DNA of 64,000 nt from Sedimentitalea nanhaiensis DSM 24252 (GCF_000473225.1 NZ_KI421509.1:2267741-2331740), one strand, 5' to 3'. Counted from the first letter of the stretch, positions 7,619-16,999 are shown. Notes: a model not told the origin generated them from the letters alone. Numbers and translations: made by a program.

Positions 7619-8902
7619 TTATTTGCAGCGCGACTCGATATTGTTTTCCGCCGCAAAGGCTGCGGAGTCTTCGGCGATCAGCGCGCCGATCACTTCGGAA
7701 TCGGTCGGTTTGAAGTCCGAAATCAACGACCAGGTCTGGGTTTCGGCATCCCATTGGTTAACGCCGACCATACCGTCGCCGCCGTGGTTGCCACAGGTCA
7801 CCTTGAAGCTGGGTCCAAAGTTTGGCATGCCGAGGGCGGCCATCTTCTCTTCGGTGATTTCCAGAGCTTCCATCCCATCCCGCATCATTTCAGGCGTGAT
7901 ATCCTGGGTGCCGTGGATCTCTTGCGCAGTTTTGGCTGCCTCGGCGGCCAGCATCGCAGCATACATACCCCGGTTATAGAGCACGTTGCCAACCTGATCG
8001 CCAGCACCCGCGGCCTTACCCGCGTCGATGACATAGGTCTGGATGTCATCGAACACCGGGAAGTCACGGCCCACGTTGTGGAACGTCACAGCCTTGTAGC
8101 CATCCGCCGCAGCGCCGGCGGGCAAAACGTCATGTTCCGCGCCGGACCACCAGATACCGATGAAGTTCTCCATCGGATAGCGGATATTGGCGGCTTCCTG
8201 AATGGCAACCTGGTTCATTACGCCCCAGCCCCACATGGTCACGTAGTCCGGCTTTTCCCGGCGGATCTGCAGCCATTGGGATTTCTGTTCCTGGCCTGGG
8301 TGATCAACCGGCAGAAGTACCAGTTCGAAACCGTGTTTCTTGGACAGCTCTTCCAATGTACGGATCGGTTCCTTGCCGTAAGCCGAGTTGTGGTAGAGCA
8401 ACGCCAGCTTCTTGCCATTGATGTTACCATCGTTGATTTCCAACAGATAGTTCACCACCCCCGAGGCCCCGTCCCAGTAGTTAGCGGGATAGTTGAACAC
8501 GTTGCTGAACACGTCGCCGTTTTTGGCCGAGGTGCGGCCATAACCCATAGTGTGCATGGGGATGCCATCTGCAGTGGCCTTGGGGATCAGCTGATATGTA
8601 ATACCGGTGGACAGGGGCTGATAGACCATCGGGCTGTCGCCTTTGGTCGCCTCATAGCACTCGACGCCTTTTTCGGTGTTATAACCGGTTTCGCACTCGG
8701 TAACCTTCACCTTGACGCCGCCGATGCCTCCGTCGCGTTCATTCAACAGGGTGAAATAGTCGTTATAGCCATCCGAGAATGGGATGCCCCCGGCGGCATA
8801 AGGCCCGGTGCGGTAGCTCAGGTCCGGGAACGTCAGGTCCGCCAGCGCCGGACCGGCGGCCAGAGCGGCGCCAAGCGCCAGAGATGTCAGTTTCAGTTTC
8901 AT
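7619..8902 (-). CDS. Periplasmic binding protein of a liv-type ABC transporter
   Basis: This 427-residue exported protein has a signal peptide (residues 1 to about 21: basic MKLKLTS, then an Ala/Leu-rich core ending at ALA) followed by a type I periplasmic binding fold of the LivK/AmiC kind. The body shows the early YRTGPYAAGGIPFSDGY segment and VTMWGWGVMNQVAIQEA in the second lobe. The ATG at 8902 has GGAGG about ten bases upstream. It lies between livM and livF in the operon, the order seen in alphaproteobacterial carboxylate or aromatic-acid liv systems. It is longer than LivJ/LivK of enteric bacteria (about 345 residues mature), so I would not call it a leucine-binding protein. The substrate is unknown; the flanking ligases suggest a carboxylic acid. 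Confidence 0.88.
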   Translation of the reverse strand: MKLKLTSLALGAALAAGPALADLTFPDLSYRTGPYAAGGIPFSDGYNDYFTLLNERDGGIGGVKVKVTECETGYNTEKGVECYEATKGDSPMVYQPLSTGITYQLIPKATADGIPMHTMGYGRTSAKNGDVFSNVFNYPANYWDGASGVVNYLLEINDGNINGKKLALLYHNSAYGKEPIRTLEELSKKHGFELVLLPVDHPGQEQKSQWLQIRREKPDYVTMWGWGVMNQVAIQEAANIRYPMENFIGIWWSGAEHDVLPAGAAADGYKAVTFHNVGRDFPVFDDIQTYVIDAGKAAGAGDQVGNVLYNRGMYAAMLAAEAAKTAQEIHGTQDITPEMMRDGMEALEITEEKMAALGMPNFGPSFKVTCGNHGGDGMVGVNQWDAETQTWSLISDFKPTDSEVIGALIAEDSAAFAAENNIESRCK

Positions 8903-8970
8903 CGGGTTTAATCCTCCCATTTATATTGGTCCGATGTGATCGCCCGTCCTCGCGGCAGGGCCTTTCGTGG

Positions 8971-8987
8971 GGCGGGTTTGCCCCGCC
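8971..8987 (-). other. Intercistronic hairpin between livM and the binding-protein gene
   Basis: GGCGGG (8971-8976) and CCCGCC (8982-8987) form a perfect 6-bp stem with a 5-nt loop in the 93-base gap after livM. There is no T tract on either strand. It may be an mRNA-processing or stability element ahead of the binding-protein gene. Confidence 0.5.
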
Positions 8988-8995
8988 TCTTGCCC

Positions 8996-10072
8996 CTAGT
9001 GCGGAAAGGGCCACAGTCTCAGCTTTTCCTTGGCCAGGCGCCACAGTTGGGCCAGCCCGTGCGGTTCGACGATCAGGAAAAAGATGATCAGCGCGCCAAC
9101 GATGACCAGTTGGAAATGCGCTACGATGTCGGTGGGCCATCCCAGCATGTCCACCCCCAACACCTTGAGCGCGACAGGCAGCAAAACCAGGAACGCCGCC
9201 CCGGCAAAGGACCCGAAGATCGACCCCAGGCCGCCGACAATGACCATGAACAGCACTAGGAACGATTTCTGGATGCTGAATGCTTCGCCAACCTCGACCG
9301 CGCCCAGATAGATCGAAAAGAAAAGCGCGCCTGAGATACCGACAAAAAACGAACTGACGGCAAAGGCTGAAAGCTTGGCACGCAGGGGGTTCACGCCGAT
9401 GATCTCGGCGGCGATGTCCATGTCCCGGATCGCCATCCATTTCCGCCCGACCGTGCCACGGGTCAGGTTGCGCGCCACAATGGCGCTGGCGAAACAGAAG
9501 ATCAGACAGAACAGATAGGTGGCCCAGGCCGGTGCGCTGGCTCCGGTGATGAGAATGCCAAAGACCTCGCGCTCGGGCGCGTTGATCTGGCCCGACGCCG
9601 AGTAATTGTAGAACCACGGCACCTTGTTGAACAACCACAGCAGAAAGAACTGCGCCGCCAGCGTCGCCACCGCCAGATAGAACCCCTTGATCCGCAAGCT
9701 GGGCAAGCCAAACAGCACACCGACCACGGCGGTGATCGCCCCGGCCAGGATCACATGGATGAACATGCTGACATCGGGAAAGGCGGTCATCAACTTGTAG
9801 CAGGCATAGGCCCCCACAGCCATGAACCCGCCAGTGCCCAGGCTGACTTGCCCGCAATAGCCCGTCAGGATGTTCAGACCGATTGCCGCGATGGCATAGA
9901 TCAGGAACGGCAACAGGATCGCATTGGCCCAATAGTCGTTGATGATGAAGGGCACGACCAGAAAGGCAATGACCAGAATGACATAGTACCGATACCGGTC
10001 GAACTTGATCGGAAAGGTCTGGCTGTCAGAGGTGTAGGTGGTGTGGAAATCACCGGCTTCACGGTAGAACAT
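8996..10072 (-). CDS. livM: LivM-type ABC transporter permease
   Basis: This 358-residue inner-membrane permease has about eight to ten hydrophobic segments and the LivM hallmark GLNILTGYCGQVSLGTGGFMAVGAY in two parts near residues 65-90. A second conserved stretch, RDMDIAAEIIGVN, marks the coupling helix region, and GGLGSIFGSFAGAAFL follows near the C-terminus. It pairs with LivH to form the translocation pore. The start ATG at 10072 follows the stop of a 42-residue coupled micro-ORF by only two bases, so its translation is probably coupled to it. LivM proteins often have a long N-terminus; here an unusual charged region rich in Asp, Tyr and Thr precedes the first membrane helix. Confidence 0.92.
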   Translation of the reverse strand: MFYREAGDFHTTYTSDSQTFPIKFDRYRYYVILVIAFLVVPFIINDYWANAILLPFLIYAIAAIGLNILTGYCGQVSLGTGGFMAVGAYACYKLMTAFPDVSMFIHVILAGAITAVVGVLFGLPSLRIKGFYLAVATLAAQFFLLWLFNKVPWFYNYSASGQINAPEREVFGILITGASAPAWATYLFCLIFCFASAIVARNLTRGTVGRKWMAIRDMDIAAEIIGVNPLRAKLSAFAVSSFFVGISGALFFSIYLGAVEVGEAFSIQKSFLVLFMVIVGGLGSIFGSFAGAAFLVLLPVALKVLGVDMLGWPTDIVAHFQLVIVGALIIFFLIVEPHGLAQLWRLAKEKLRLWPFPH

Positions 10073-10074
10073 GG

Positions 10075-10203
10075 TCAGATTGTCCCCTTGGCCTGCGCGC
10101 GGTTGCGCGTTTCTGCATCCAGTTGGCTGGAGTTGCGTGCATATCCGCTGGCCTTGGCCGAGCGCGCGAGTTTCATGTAGGCAATAATCCCGGTCAACGT
10201 CAC
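10075..10203 (-). CDS. 42-residue micro-ORF between livH and livM
   Basis: A GTG start (10203-10201) overlaps the TGA of livH as GTGTGA, and the TGA of this frame ends two bases before the livM ATG. The predicted peptide is basic, begins MTLTGIIAYMKLARSAKASG, and has a polar, charged second half with no membrane helix of full length. The precise fit between two genes, with overlap on one side and a two-base gap on the other, is what one expects of a translated, coupled cistron rather than a spacer. I do not recognise the family. It could be a small accessory subunit of the permease, or merely a translational bridge that keeps ribosomes moving from livH to livM. Confidence 0.6.
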   Translation of the reverse strand: MTLTGIIAYMKLARSAKASGYARNSSQLDAETRNRAQAKGTI

Positions 10204-11210
10204 ACCCGCTCGATTATCTTTTCGCCAAACAGGCCTTGCGGTCGGAACACCAGGAAGACCAGCGCCAGCACATAGGCGAACCAGTTCTCGGTAGCACCGC
10301 CCAGGAAAGGCGCGCCTATGGCGAATTCGAACAGCTTTTCACCGACCCCGATGATCAGTCCGCCGACGATGGCACCGGGGATCGACGTGAACCCGCCCAG
10401 CATCAGCACCGGCAGCGCCTTGAGTGCAATCAGCGACAGGCTGAACTGAACGCCCGACTTCGCGCCCCACATGATGCCAGCCACCAGCGCGACAAACCCC
10501 GCAAGCGACCAGACCAGGATCCAGATGAAGTTCAGAGAAATCCCAACCGACAGCGCGGCCTGGTGGTCGTCGGCCACCGCACGCAGCGCCCGCCCCTGCT
10601 TGGTATACTGGCTGAAAGCAATCAGTGCGGCGACCAGAACAGCGGCAACGATGGTGGCGGTAATGTCCAGATTATCGATGAAGAACCCGTATCCGAACCA
10701 TTCATATGTGACGGCATCTATGGTTTCATTGATGCCCTGGGGCAGACAGCCGGACTCGCCGAAAAGACAGACGTTCAGCGTCTTGATCTCGGACCCCCAC
10801 ATCAGATCCGCCAGCCCCTCAAGGAAATAGGCCAGACCGATGGTGGCCATGAACAGGATGATCGGCTCCTGTCCGACCAGATGGCTGAATACGAACCGCT
10901 GCACCCCCCAGGCCAGCAACACCATGACACCGACCGTCAGCAGGATTGCCAGCAATGCAGGCAAATGCCAGCCGAAATCGTGCAGATCGGTGCCGAAGGT
11001 TGCATTGATCAGATGGCTGAACGGCACCTGGCCATTCATGATTCCGACCAGCGTCATAGCCGCAAACAGGGCCATCACACCCTGTGCAAAGTTGAAAATT
11101 CCGCTGGCCTTGTAGATCAGCACGAAGCCAAGCGCGACAAGCGCATAGAGTACGCCCGCCATCAGGCCGTTCAGCGTGACCTCCATTGCGAAAACAAATT
11201 GGTCAGACAT
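10200..11210 (-). CDS. livH: LivH-type ABC transporter permease
   Basis: This 336-residue permease of the inner membrane has about eight hydrophobic segments, with LivH motifs GLMAGVLYALVALGFVLIYK at the start, FNFAQGVMAL, the coupling segment GRALRAVADDHQAALSVGI, and GGFTSIPGAIVGGLIIG near the C-terminus. It forms the channel with LivM. A Cys-containing periplasmic loop (FGESGCLPQGI) is an addition not seen in the short LivH of enteric bacteria. The gene starts 29 bases after livG and its stop overlaps a 42-residue micro-ORF, so it sits within one transcript. Confidence 0.92.
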   Translation of the reverse strand: MSDQFVFAMEVTLNGLMAGVLYALVALGFVLIYKASGIFNFAQGVMALFAAMTLVGIMNGQVPFSHLINATFGTDLHDFGWHLPALLAILLTVGVMVLLAWGVQRFVFSHLVGQEPIILFMATIGLAYFLEGLADLMWGSEIKTLNVCLFGESGCLPQGINETIDAVTYEWFGYGFFIDNLDITATIVAAVLVAALIAFSQYTKQGRALRAVADDHQAALSVGISLNFIWILVWSLAGFVALVAGIMWGAKSGVQFSLSLIALKALPVLMLGGFTSIPGAIVGGLIIGVGEKLFEFAIGAPFLGGATENWFAYVLALVFLVFRPQGLFGEKIIERV

Positions 11211-11239
11211 GCCTGCGTTCCCTTGTCTCTGCTAGTCGT

Positions 11240-12058
11240 TCAGTCATGTTCCACCCCCAGATAGGCGTCGATGACTTCCTGGTTGTTGCGCACCTCGTCC
11301 GGGGTGCCGTCGCCGATCTTCTTGCCGTAATCCATCACGACAACGCGGTCGGACAGGTCCATCACCACGCCCATGTCATGCTCGATCAGCGCTATTGTGG
11401 TGCCGAATTCGTCATTCACATCCAGAATAAAGCGACTCATGTCCTCTTTTTCCTCGACATTCATGCCCGCCATCGGCTCGTCCAGCAGCAAGAGCTTTGG
11501 TTCCGCCGCCAGCGCCCGCGCCAGTTCGACCCGTTTTTTCAACCCATAAGGCAACCGCGAGACCGGAGTTTTTCGGATCGCCTGGATTTCCAGAAAATCG
11601 ATGACTTTCTCCGCGATCTCGCGGTTTTCGGTCTCTTCCTTTTCGGCCCTGCCCTTCCAGATCGACTGGGCCAGAAGTCCGGTTTTCATTTGCGTCAACC
11701 GCCCGGTCATCACGTTGTCCAGAACGCTCATGCCCTCGAACAGGGCGATGTTCTGAAAGGTGCGCGCGATCCCCTGACGGGCAACTTCATACGGTTTCAA
11801 CGGTGGGCGTGGCTTGCCGTGGAACCAGACCTCGCCCTCTTGCGGGACATAAAACCCGGACATCACATTCAGCATCGACGACTTGCCGGCACCGTTGGGG
11901 CCGATGATCGCGCGGATCTCGCCCTCGCGAATGTCAAAACTGATGTCGGTGATCGCCTTCACCCCACCAAATCGCAGGGTGATGTTTTTCATCTCCATCA
12001 CCACGCCGCCAATCTTGCGACCATCCGCGGTGGTGTATCCTTCGGATGTATCAAGCAT
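11240..12058 (-). CDS. livG: LivG-type ABC transporter ATPase
   Basis: This 272-residue ATPase has Walker A GPNGAGKSSMLN, the LivG-type signature SRLPYGLKKRVELARAL, Walker B LLLLDEPMAGM, and an H-loop in LIEHDMGVVMDLSD. It powers the same importer as LivF. AAAGGA lies about eight bases before the ATG at 12058. A 90-base gap separates it from the CoA-ligase gene, which is still likely to be cotranscribed because no terminator is visible. The protein has a Met-rich N-terminus (KIGGVVMEMKNITLRFGG) and C-terminal extension YLGVEHD, both ordinary for the family. Confidence 0.92.
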   Translation of the reverse strand: MLDTSEGYTTADGRKIGGVVMEMKNITLRFGGVKAITDISFDIREGEIRAIIGPNGAGKSSMLNVMSGFYVPQEGEVWFHGKPRPPLKPYEVARQGIARTFQNIALFEGMSVLDNVMTGRLTQMKTGLLAQSIWKGRAEKEETENREIAEKVIDFLEIQAIRKTPVSRLPYGLKKRVELARALAAEPKLLLLDEPMAGMNVEEKEDMSRFILDVNDEFGTTIALIEHDMGVVMDLSDRVVVMDYGKKIGDGTPDEVRNNQEVIDAYLGVEHD

Positions 12059-12148
12059 CGGACAATCCTTTCGTATTCCGGCGCATCGCGTCTCTGTGGG
12101 ACGGCGGGCGGGGCGAAGACCGCAGGTCGAGCGGCGCCTGTCCGGCCC

Positions 12149-14206
12149 TCATTGTGCCGCCACCTTCTGTGGCACCACCGGCACGACCTTGGCGTCGCGT
12201 ATTTCCAGCGTCGCCTTGATGTTGCCCTTACGACCGTCCTCATAGGTCACTTCGGTCACTGTGCTGACCTTGGGCGAACCGTCGTAAAGGGCATCGATGA
12301 TATCGGCGAACTTCTCTTCGATGATCCGGCGCCGCACCTTGCGGGTACGCGTCAACTCGCCATCATCCGCATCCAGCTCCTTGTGCAGCACGACAAAGCG
12401 GTGCACCTGACAACCGGATAGCATATCGTCTTCGGCCACCGATGCGTTGACCTCTTCCACATGGCTCTGGATCGTATCCAAAACATGCGGATGGCCAGCC
12501 AGTTCCTGATAGGACGCATAGGCGATATTATTGCGTTCGGCCCAATTGCCCACCGCCGACAGGTCAATATTGATAAAGGCGGTGCATTGTTCGCGGCCAT
12601 TGCCGAACACCACCGCCTCAAGGATGTTGGGATAGAACTTCAGCTTGTTCTCGACGTATTTCGGCGCGAACAGGCTGCCATCCGCCATCTTGCCCACATC
12701 CTTGGCACGGTCGATGATGCGCAGATGGCCGGTGCTTTCCTCGATGAAACCCGCATCCCCCGTGGCGACCCAACCTTCGGCATCCTTGGTATCCGCGGTG
12801 CTTTCCGGGTTCTTGTAATATTCGACGAACACGCCGGGGCTGCGATAGAACACCTCGCCATTGTCGGCGATCTTCAACTCGACACCGGGACTCGGCACGC
12901 CCACCGTGTCGCTGCGGACCTCGCCATCGGGCTGAGCGGTGATGAACACCGTCGCCTCGGTCTGGCCGTAAAGCTGTTTCAGATTGATGCCCAGGCTGCG
13001 ATAGAAATCAAAAATCTCCGGCCCGATCGCTTCACCCGCCGTATAACCGACGCGCACCCGCGAAAAGCCCAATGTATTCTTGAGCGGGCCATAGACCAGA
13101 AGCTCGCCGATACGGTACTTCAACTTGTCCGCCGCGCTGACCGGCTTGCCATCCAGAATGTCCGGACCGACCTTGCGGGCATGGGCCATATAGTGATCGA
13201 ACATCCGTTTTTTCAGCGGGCTGGCGTCCTCCATCCGGATCATCACATTGGTCAGCTGAGTCTCGAACACCCGCGGTGGCGCAAAGTAATAAGTCGGGCC
13301 GATCTCGCGCAGATCCGTCATCATCGTGTCGGCGCTCTCGGGACAATTCACGCAAAAGCCGCACCAAAAGGCCTGGCCCAGAGAAAAGATGAAATCGCCG
13401 ACCCAGGCCATCGGCAGATAGGCCAGAATCTCGTCTTCGCGCCGCAGCTGATCAAAGTCCGATGACGATCGCGCGCTTTCGATCACGTTGCGGTTGGACA
13501 GCACCACGCCCTTGGGTTTGCCGGTGGTGCCCGATGTGTACAGCATCACGCATGTATCGTCATATCCGGGTTTTTCGCTGCGTCTCTTAAGTTCGTTAAT
13601 GAACTCGTCACGTGCGGCGCGGCCTTGGTTCTGGACATGGGAATACTGGTGAAGGTGCGAGTGGTCGTATTTGCGCAGCCCACGCGGATCCAGATAGATC
13701 ATGTGCTCGAACTGGTGCAACTGGTCCTGCACCTCGATCACCTTGTCGACCTGCTCCTGATCGCTGACGATCACAAAACGTGCGCCGCAATGGCCAAGAA
13801 CATAAGCCATCTCTTCAGCGTTGGCGTCCTGATACAGCGGCACCGGGATCGCGCCGACCATCTGCGCAGCCACCATCGACCAATACAGATAGGGACGGTT
13901 GCGCCCGATGATGGCAACGAAATCGCCCTCGTTCACACCCAGGTTGATCAGGCCCAGGGCCAGCGCCTCGATTTCCTTGGCGGTTTCGGTCCAGGTCCAG
14001 GTCTGCCAGATCCCGAATTCCTTTTCGCGATACGCCGGCGACGATCCAAATTCCGTTACATTGCGATGAAGCAACGCCGGAATGGACGTCAGCCCCTCGG
14101 CGCCAGTCAGCGTCTGAGCCAAATTTTTCTCCTCCCACAACCGATCCCACGGGACCGGTTTCTGATCGCTATTGTGCGATTCTCTGCATCCACAGAAGCT
14201 GGTCAT
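12149..14206 (-). CDS. Long-chain-type acyl-CoA synthetase (AMP-forming)
   Basis: This enzyme of about 685 residues belongs to the AMP-binding superfamily in the FadD15/long-chain branch. The phosphate-binding loop LYTSGTTGKPKG, the YGQTEAT segment and the ATGDAGFIE/RAKDVGK region are all intact, so it should make acyl-AMP and then acyl-CoA. It is the first gene of the liv operon, which fits import followed by activation of a carboxylic acid. The start is uncertain: ATG at 14206, ATG at 14269 and GTG at 14302 are all in frame and none has a convincing ribosome site. I chose 14206 because it leaves a 118-base gap to the divergent kinase gene. The region upstream of the core fold is poorly conserved in this family. 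Confidence 0.85.
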   Translation of the reverse strand: MTSFCGCRESHNSDQKPVPWDRLWEEKNLAQTLTGAEGLTSIPALLHRNVTEFGSSPAYREKEFGIWQTWTWTETAKEIEALALGLINLGVNEGDFVAIIGRNRPYLYWSMVAAQMVGAIPVPLYQDANAEEMAYVLGHCGARFVIVSDQEQVDKVIEVQDQLHQFEHMIYLDPRGLRKYDHSHLHQYSHVQNQGRAARDEFINELKRRSEKPGYDDTCVMLYTSGTTGKPKGVVLSNRNVIESARSSSDFDQLRREDEILAYLPMAWVGDFIFSLGQAFWCGFCVNCPESADTMMTDLREIGPTYYFAPPRVFETQLTNVMIRMEDASPLKKRMFDHYMAHARKVGPDILDGKPVSAADKLKYRIGELLVYGPLKNTLGFSRVRVGYTAGEAIGPEIFDFYRSLGINLKQLYGQTEATVFITAQPDGEVRSDTVGVPSPGVELKIADNGEVFYRSPGVFVEYYKNPESTADTKDAEGWVATGDAGFIEESTGHLRIIDRAKDVGKMADGSLFAPKYVENKLKFYPNILEAVVFGNGREQCTAFINIDLSAVGNWAERNNIAYASYQELAGHPHVLDTIQSHVEEVNASVAEDDMLSGCQVHRFVVLHKELDADDGELTRTRKVRRRIIEEKFADIIDALYDGSPKVSTVTEVTYEDGRKGNIKATLEIRDAKVVPVVPQKVAAQ

Positions 14207-14324
14207 ACCTTCGTCGTCAACTTTTTCCTGATGTTTTCCAGATCCTTTCGAATTCTTACCGGAACCCATTATGACCCGGGTGCGTGACTGCGGGTTTGCC
14301 ACAGCCTCTGTAGAATGCTAGCCA

Positions 14325-16250
14325 ATGTTGAACCGGAGACCACCGCCCTTGCCTCAGACGGACGCGCAAACCAAGGCTCTGACAACCGCAGGTCTGAACC
14401 TGATCGCGCAGGCCCTGTCGATCTATGACCACAACCTGCGGCTGGCGGTCAGCAACCAACGGTTCAGAGAGATGTTCGATTTGCCCGACCGGCTGGTGCA
14501 GCCCGGCGCGCGATTCGACGACACCATCCGGCACATGGCCGAACGGGGCGAATACGGCAGCAGCTACAGTGTCGATGAACTGGTGCGCCAGCGGGTCGGT
14601 CAGGCAAGAACCTTTGAGCCGCATTATGTCGAGCGTCGGCGCCCAAATGGCCAGACGATCTCGATCGAAGGCTATCCCCTGCCTCAGGGGGGATGGGTTA
14701 CTGTTTATACGGACATCACCCACACCAAGCAATCCGAGGAACTGCTGCGCGCGCGGTCCGAAGAACTGTCCGATCAGGTTCTGACCCATGCCGAAGACCT
14801 GGCCGCCAGCAACCGCGAACTGGCCGCCACCATCAAGGCGCTGGAAGAGACCAAACGGCAATTGACCGAGATCGAGGCCCGCACCCGTCTGACCACCGAG
14901 ATGATGCCGGCGCATATCGCCCATGTCGACAGCACCGGCCACTACACCTATTCCAATCGCAGATTGAGCAGCGTCATGCCGGGGCGGCCGTCCGATATCG
15001 TCGGTCAGCATATAAGCGCGGCACTTGGACCATCGTCCTTTGCCCGGATCAAGCCACATCTGACCGCAGCCTATCAGGGCAGCAGCCCGGTTTTCGAGTT
15101 CAACGAAGACCATGGTGCCCGACGTATCCGGGTCGCGTTCACGCCCGACCAAAGCGGCGGCGTCTATATCCTGTCGATGGACATAACCGAAGAAACCCAG
15201 ACCCGCGTCGCGTTACAACAGTCCCGCCGCCGCGCATTGGCGGCTCAGATGACAAGCGGGTTGGCGCATGATTTCTCGAACCTCTTGACAATCATCCTGG
15301 GGATGCAGTCCAAGCTGGCCCGGATGGAACTGGCGGACGAGGCCGCCGAACTGGTCGCAGGGACCCGGACTGCGGCGCGGCGCGGCGGGCAGTTGCTGAA
15401 CCGGATCGCTGACATGACCAGCCACCGCACCCTGCGCCCGCAAGCCACCGACATGCACGCCCTGCTGGCCGACCTCAAGCTGCTGGCGACGCCCAGCCTG
15501 CCGCCGGCCGTCGGTCTCAGCGTGCTGGACCTGATGCCGGATGAACGGCTGCTGCTGGACCCGGGCCTGCTGCAGGACGCACTGTTGAATCTGATCCTGA
15601 ACGCACGCGACGCCTGCGGTGCGAGCGGGCAGATCACAGTCAGCGCCCATCGCATCAAACGCACCTGGGTCGAAATCACCGTCACCGACACCGGTCCCGG
15701 CTTTACACCCGACGCTCTGGACAAGGCGCTGAACCCCTTCTTCACCACCAAGGGTGGCGAGGGCAGCGGGTTGGGCCTGCCAATGGTATATGACATGGTC
15801 AAGCTGGCGGGCGGCGATCTGCAACTGGGCAACACCCTGGTCGGGGCCAGTGTTACCCTGCGTTTGCCCTATCGTACCGCGCCTGCATCCGGCGGCGGCC
15901 TGGCGCTGCTGGTCGAGGATAGCGAAGGGTTGCGCGCCACGTTTCGCGACATGCTGATCGGGTTGGGTCATGCGGTAATCGAGGCGACCTCAGTCGACGA
16001 GGCCGCCGCCCTGGCTGCCGAGGTCCCCGATATTTCGCTGATCCTGTCGGATATAAATCTGCAAGGGGCCGCAACCGGGCTGGACCTGCTGGACCGTATG
16101 GACGGGACCGGGTTACCCTGTGTTCTGATGACATCGCTGCCTACAGACGATCCGCTGCACCGCACCGCCTTGATGCGGGCCCCCGTGTTGCGCAAACCCT
16201 TTACCGCGACAGATCTGGCCGCGCTGATCGCCGCGAAAGACACCGCATGA
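14325..16250 (+). CDS. Hybrid PAS sensor histidine kinase with receiver domain
   Basis: This 641-residue cytoplasmic hybrid kinase has no membrane segment. The order is: PAS_7-like domain (about residues 20-135, with SIYDHNLRLAVSNQRFREMF), a short coiled-coil linker, a second PAS (about 185-290), dimerisation/phosphoacceptor helix with His315 in SGLAHDFSN, an HATPase domain (NLILNARDAC, TDTGPGF, GEGSGLGLPM), and a C-terminal receiver (about 520-640) with likely phosphoacceptor Asp576 in LSDINLQG. The stop overlaps the next regulator gene as ATGA, so the two form one translational unit and a signalling pair. The input signal is unknown; PAS_7 kinases of this build often sense small ligands or redox state. 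It diverges from the CoA-ligase/liv operon and could control it. Confidence 0.9.
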   Translation: MLNRRPPPLPQTDAQTKALTTAGLNLIAQALSIYDHNLRLAVSNQRFREMFDLPDRLVQPGARFDDTIRHMAERGEYGSSYSVDELVRQRVGQARTFEPHYVERRRPNGQTISIEGYPLPQGGWVTVYTDITHTKQSEELLRARSEELSDQVLTHAEDLAASNRELAATIKALEETKRQLTEIEARTRLTTEMMPAHIAHVDSTGHYTYSNRRLSSVMPGRPSDIVGQHISAALGPSSFARIKPHLTAAYQGSSPVFEFNEDHGARRIRVAFTPDQSGGVYILSMDITEETQTRVALQQSRRRALAAQMTSGLAHDFSNLLTIILGMQSKLARMELADEAAELVAGTRTAARRGGQLLNRIADMTSHRTLRPQATDMHALLADLKLLATPSLPPAVGLSVLDLMPDERLLLDPGLLQDALLNLILNARDACGASGQITVSAHRIKRTWVEITVTDTGPGFTPDALDKALNPFFTTKGGEGSGLGLPMVYDMVKLAGGDLQLGNTLVGASVTLRLPYRTAPASGGGLALLVEDSEGLRATFRDMLIGLGHAVIEATSVDEAAALAAEVPDISLILSDINLQGAATGLDLLDRMDGTGLPCVLMTSLPTDDPLHRTALMRAPVLRKPFTATDLAALIAAKDTA

Positions 16251-16948
16251 CTGCACCGCTTGTGACCATCCTGGACGATGAACCGGAAATCCGGCAACTG
16301 CTGACCGAAGTATTGACCGATGCCGGGTTTCGCACCCAGAGCTTCGGCCGCGCCCGCGAGTTCGAAGCCTCGCTGAAACATGTCACGCCGGATGTCTGTC
16401 TGGTGGATCTGTCGCTGCCCGATACCGACGGTCTGGCGCTGGTGCATCGGCTGGCGCTGGAACAGGGGGCCTCGGTGATCATCATCTCGGGCCGCGCACA
16501 GGTGCAGGACCGGGTGACCGGACTGGAGCTGGGGGCGGACGACTATATCACCAAACCCTTTGATCCGGCCGAGGTCGTGGCGCGGATCCGCGCCAGGCTA
16601 CGCGACAATCGCCCGATCCCACAGTCCGGCAACACCGCACATTTTAATGGCTGGACCGCGCATTTCGACCGCTACACGCTGGAAGACGACAGCGGAGCGG
16701 AAACGCCGTTTTCCCATGCCGAAGCCGAAGTTCTGCGGTTGTTTCTGGACAGCCCGAAACGGTTGATCAGCCGCTCGCAAATGCAGGAAACCCTGGGTGG
16801 GGCAGCAGGCGAAAGCTTTGACAGGGCAATGGATGTGCGCATCTCGCGCCTGCGCACCAAGCTGCGCGAAGACCCCAAGAACCCGCGCCTGATCAAGACC
16901 ATATACGGAGCCGGATATATCTTTCTGGGGGACGTCGGCTGGAGCTGA
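16247..16948 (+). CDS. OmpR-family response regulator
   Basis: This 233-residue protein has an N-terminal receiver domain (phosphoacceptor Asp54 in CLVDLSLPD, acidic pair Asp10-Asp11, Lys in TKPFDP) and a C-terminal winged-helix DNA-binding domain (about 135-230, ending LIKTIYGAGYIFLGD). The start overlaps the kinase stop by four bases (ATGA). It is the cognate partner of the hybrid kinase. Its targets are not evident, but both the divergent liv/ligase operon and the following WGR gene are close. Confidence 0.92.
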   Translation: MTAPLVTILDDEPEIRQLLTEVLTDAGFRTQSFGRAREFEASLKHVTPDVCLVDLSLPDTDGLALVHRLALEQGASVIIISGRAQVQDRVTGLELGADDYITKPFDPAEVVARIRARLRDNRPIPQSGNTAHFNGWTAHFDRYTLEDDSGAETPFSHAEAEVLRLFLDSPKRLISRSQMQETLGGAAGESFDRAMDVRISRLRTKLREDPKNPRLIKTIYGAGYIFLGDVGWS

Positions 16949-16964
16949 TGTGAGCCAAAAACCC

Positions 16965-16993
16965 TTGCCCGGAGAATCGGAGTGATCTAGAAT
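16965..16993 (+). promoter_or_regulatory. Sigma-70-like promoter directly before the WGR gene
   Basis: TTGCCC (16965-16970) and TAGAAT (16988-16993) are spaced by exactly 17 bases. The distance from the -10 box to the ATG at 17000 is six bases, so transcription should start at or within a base or two of the start codon, giving a leaderless mRNA. Confidence 0.6.
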
Positions 16994-16999
16994 CGTTTC

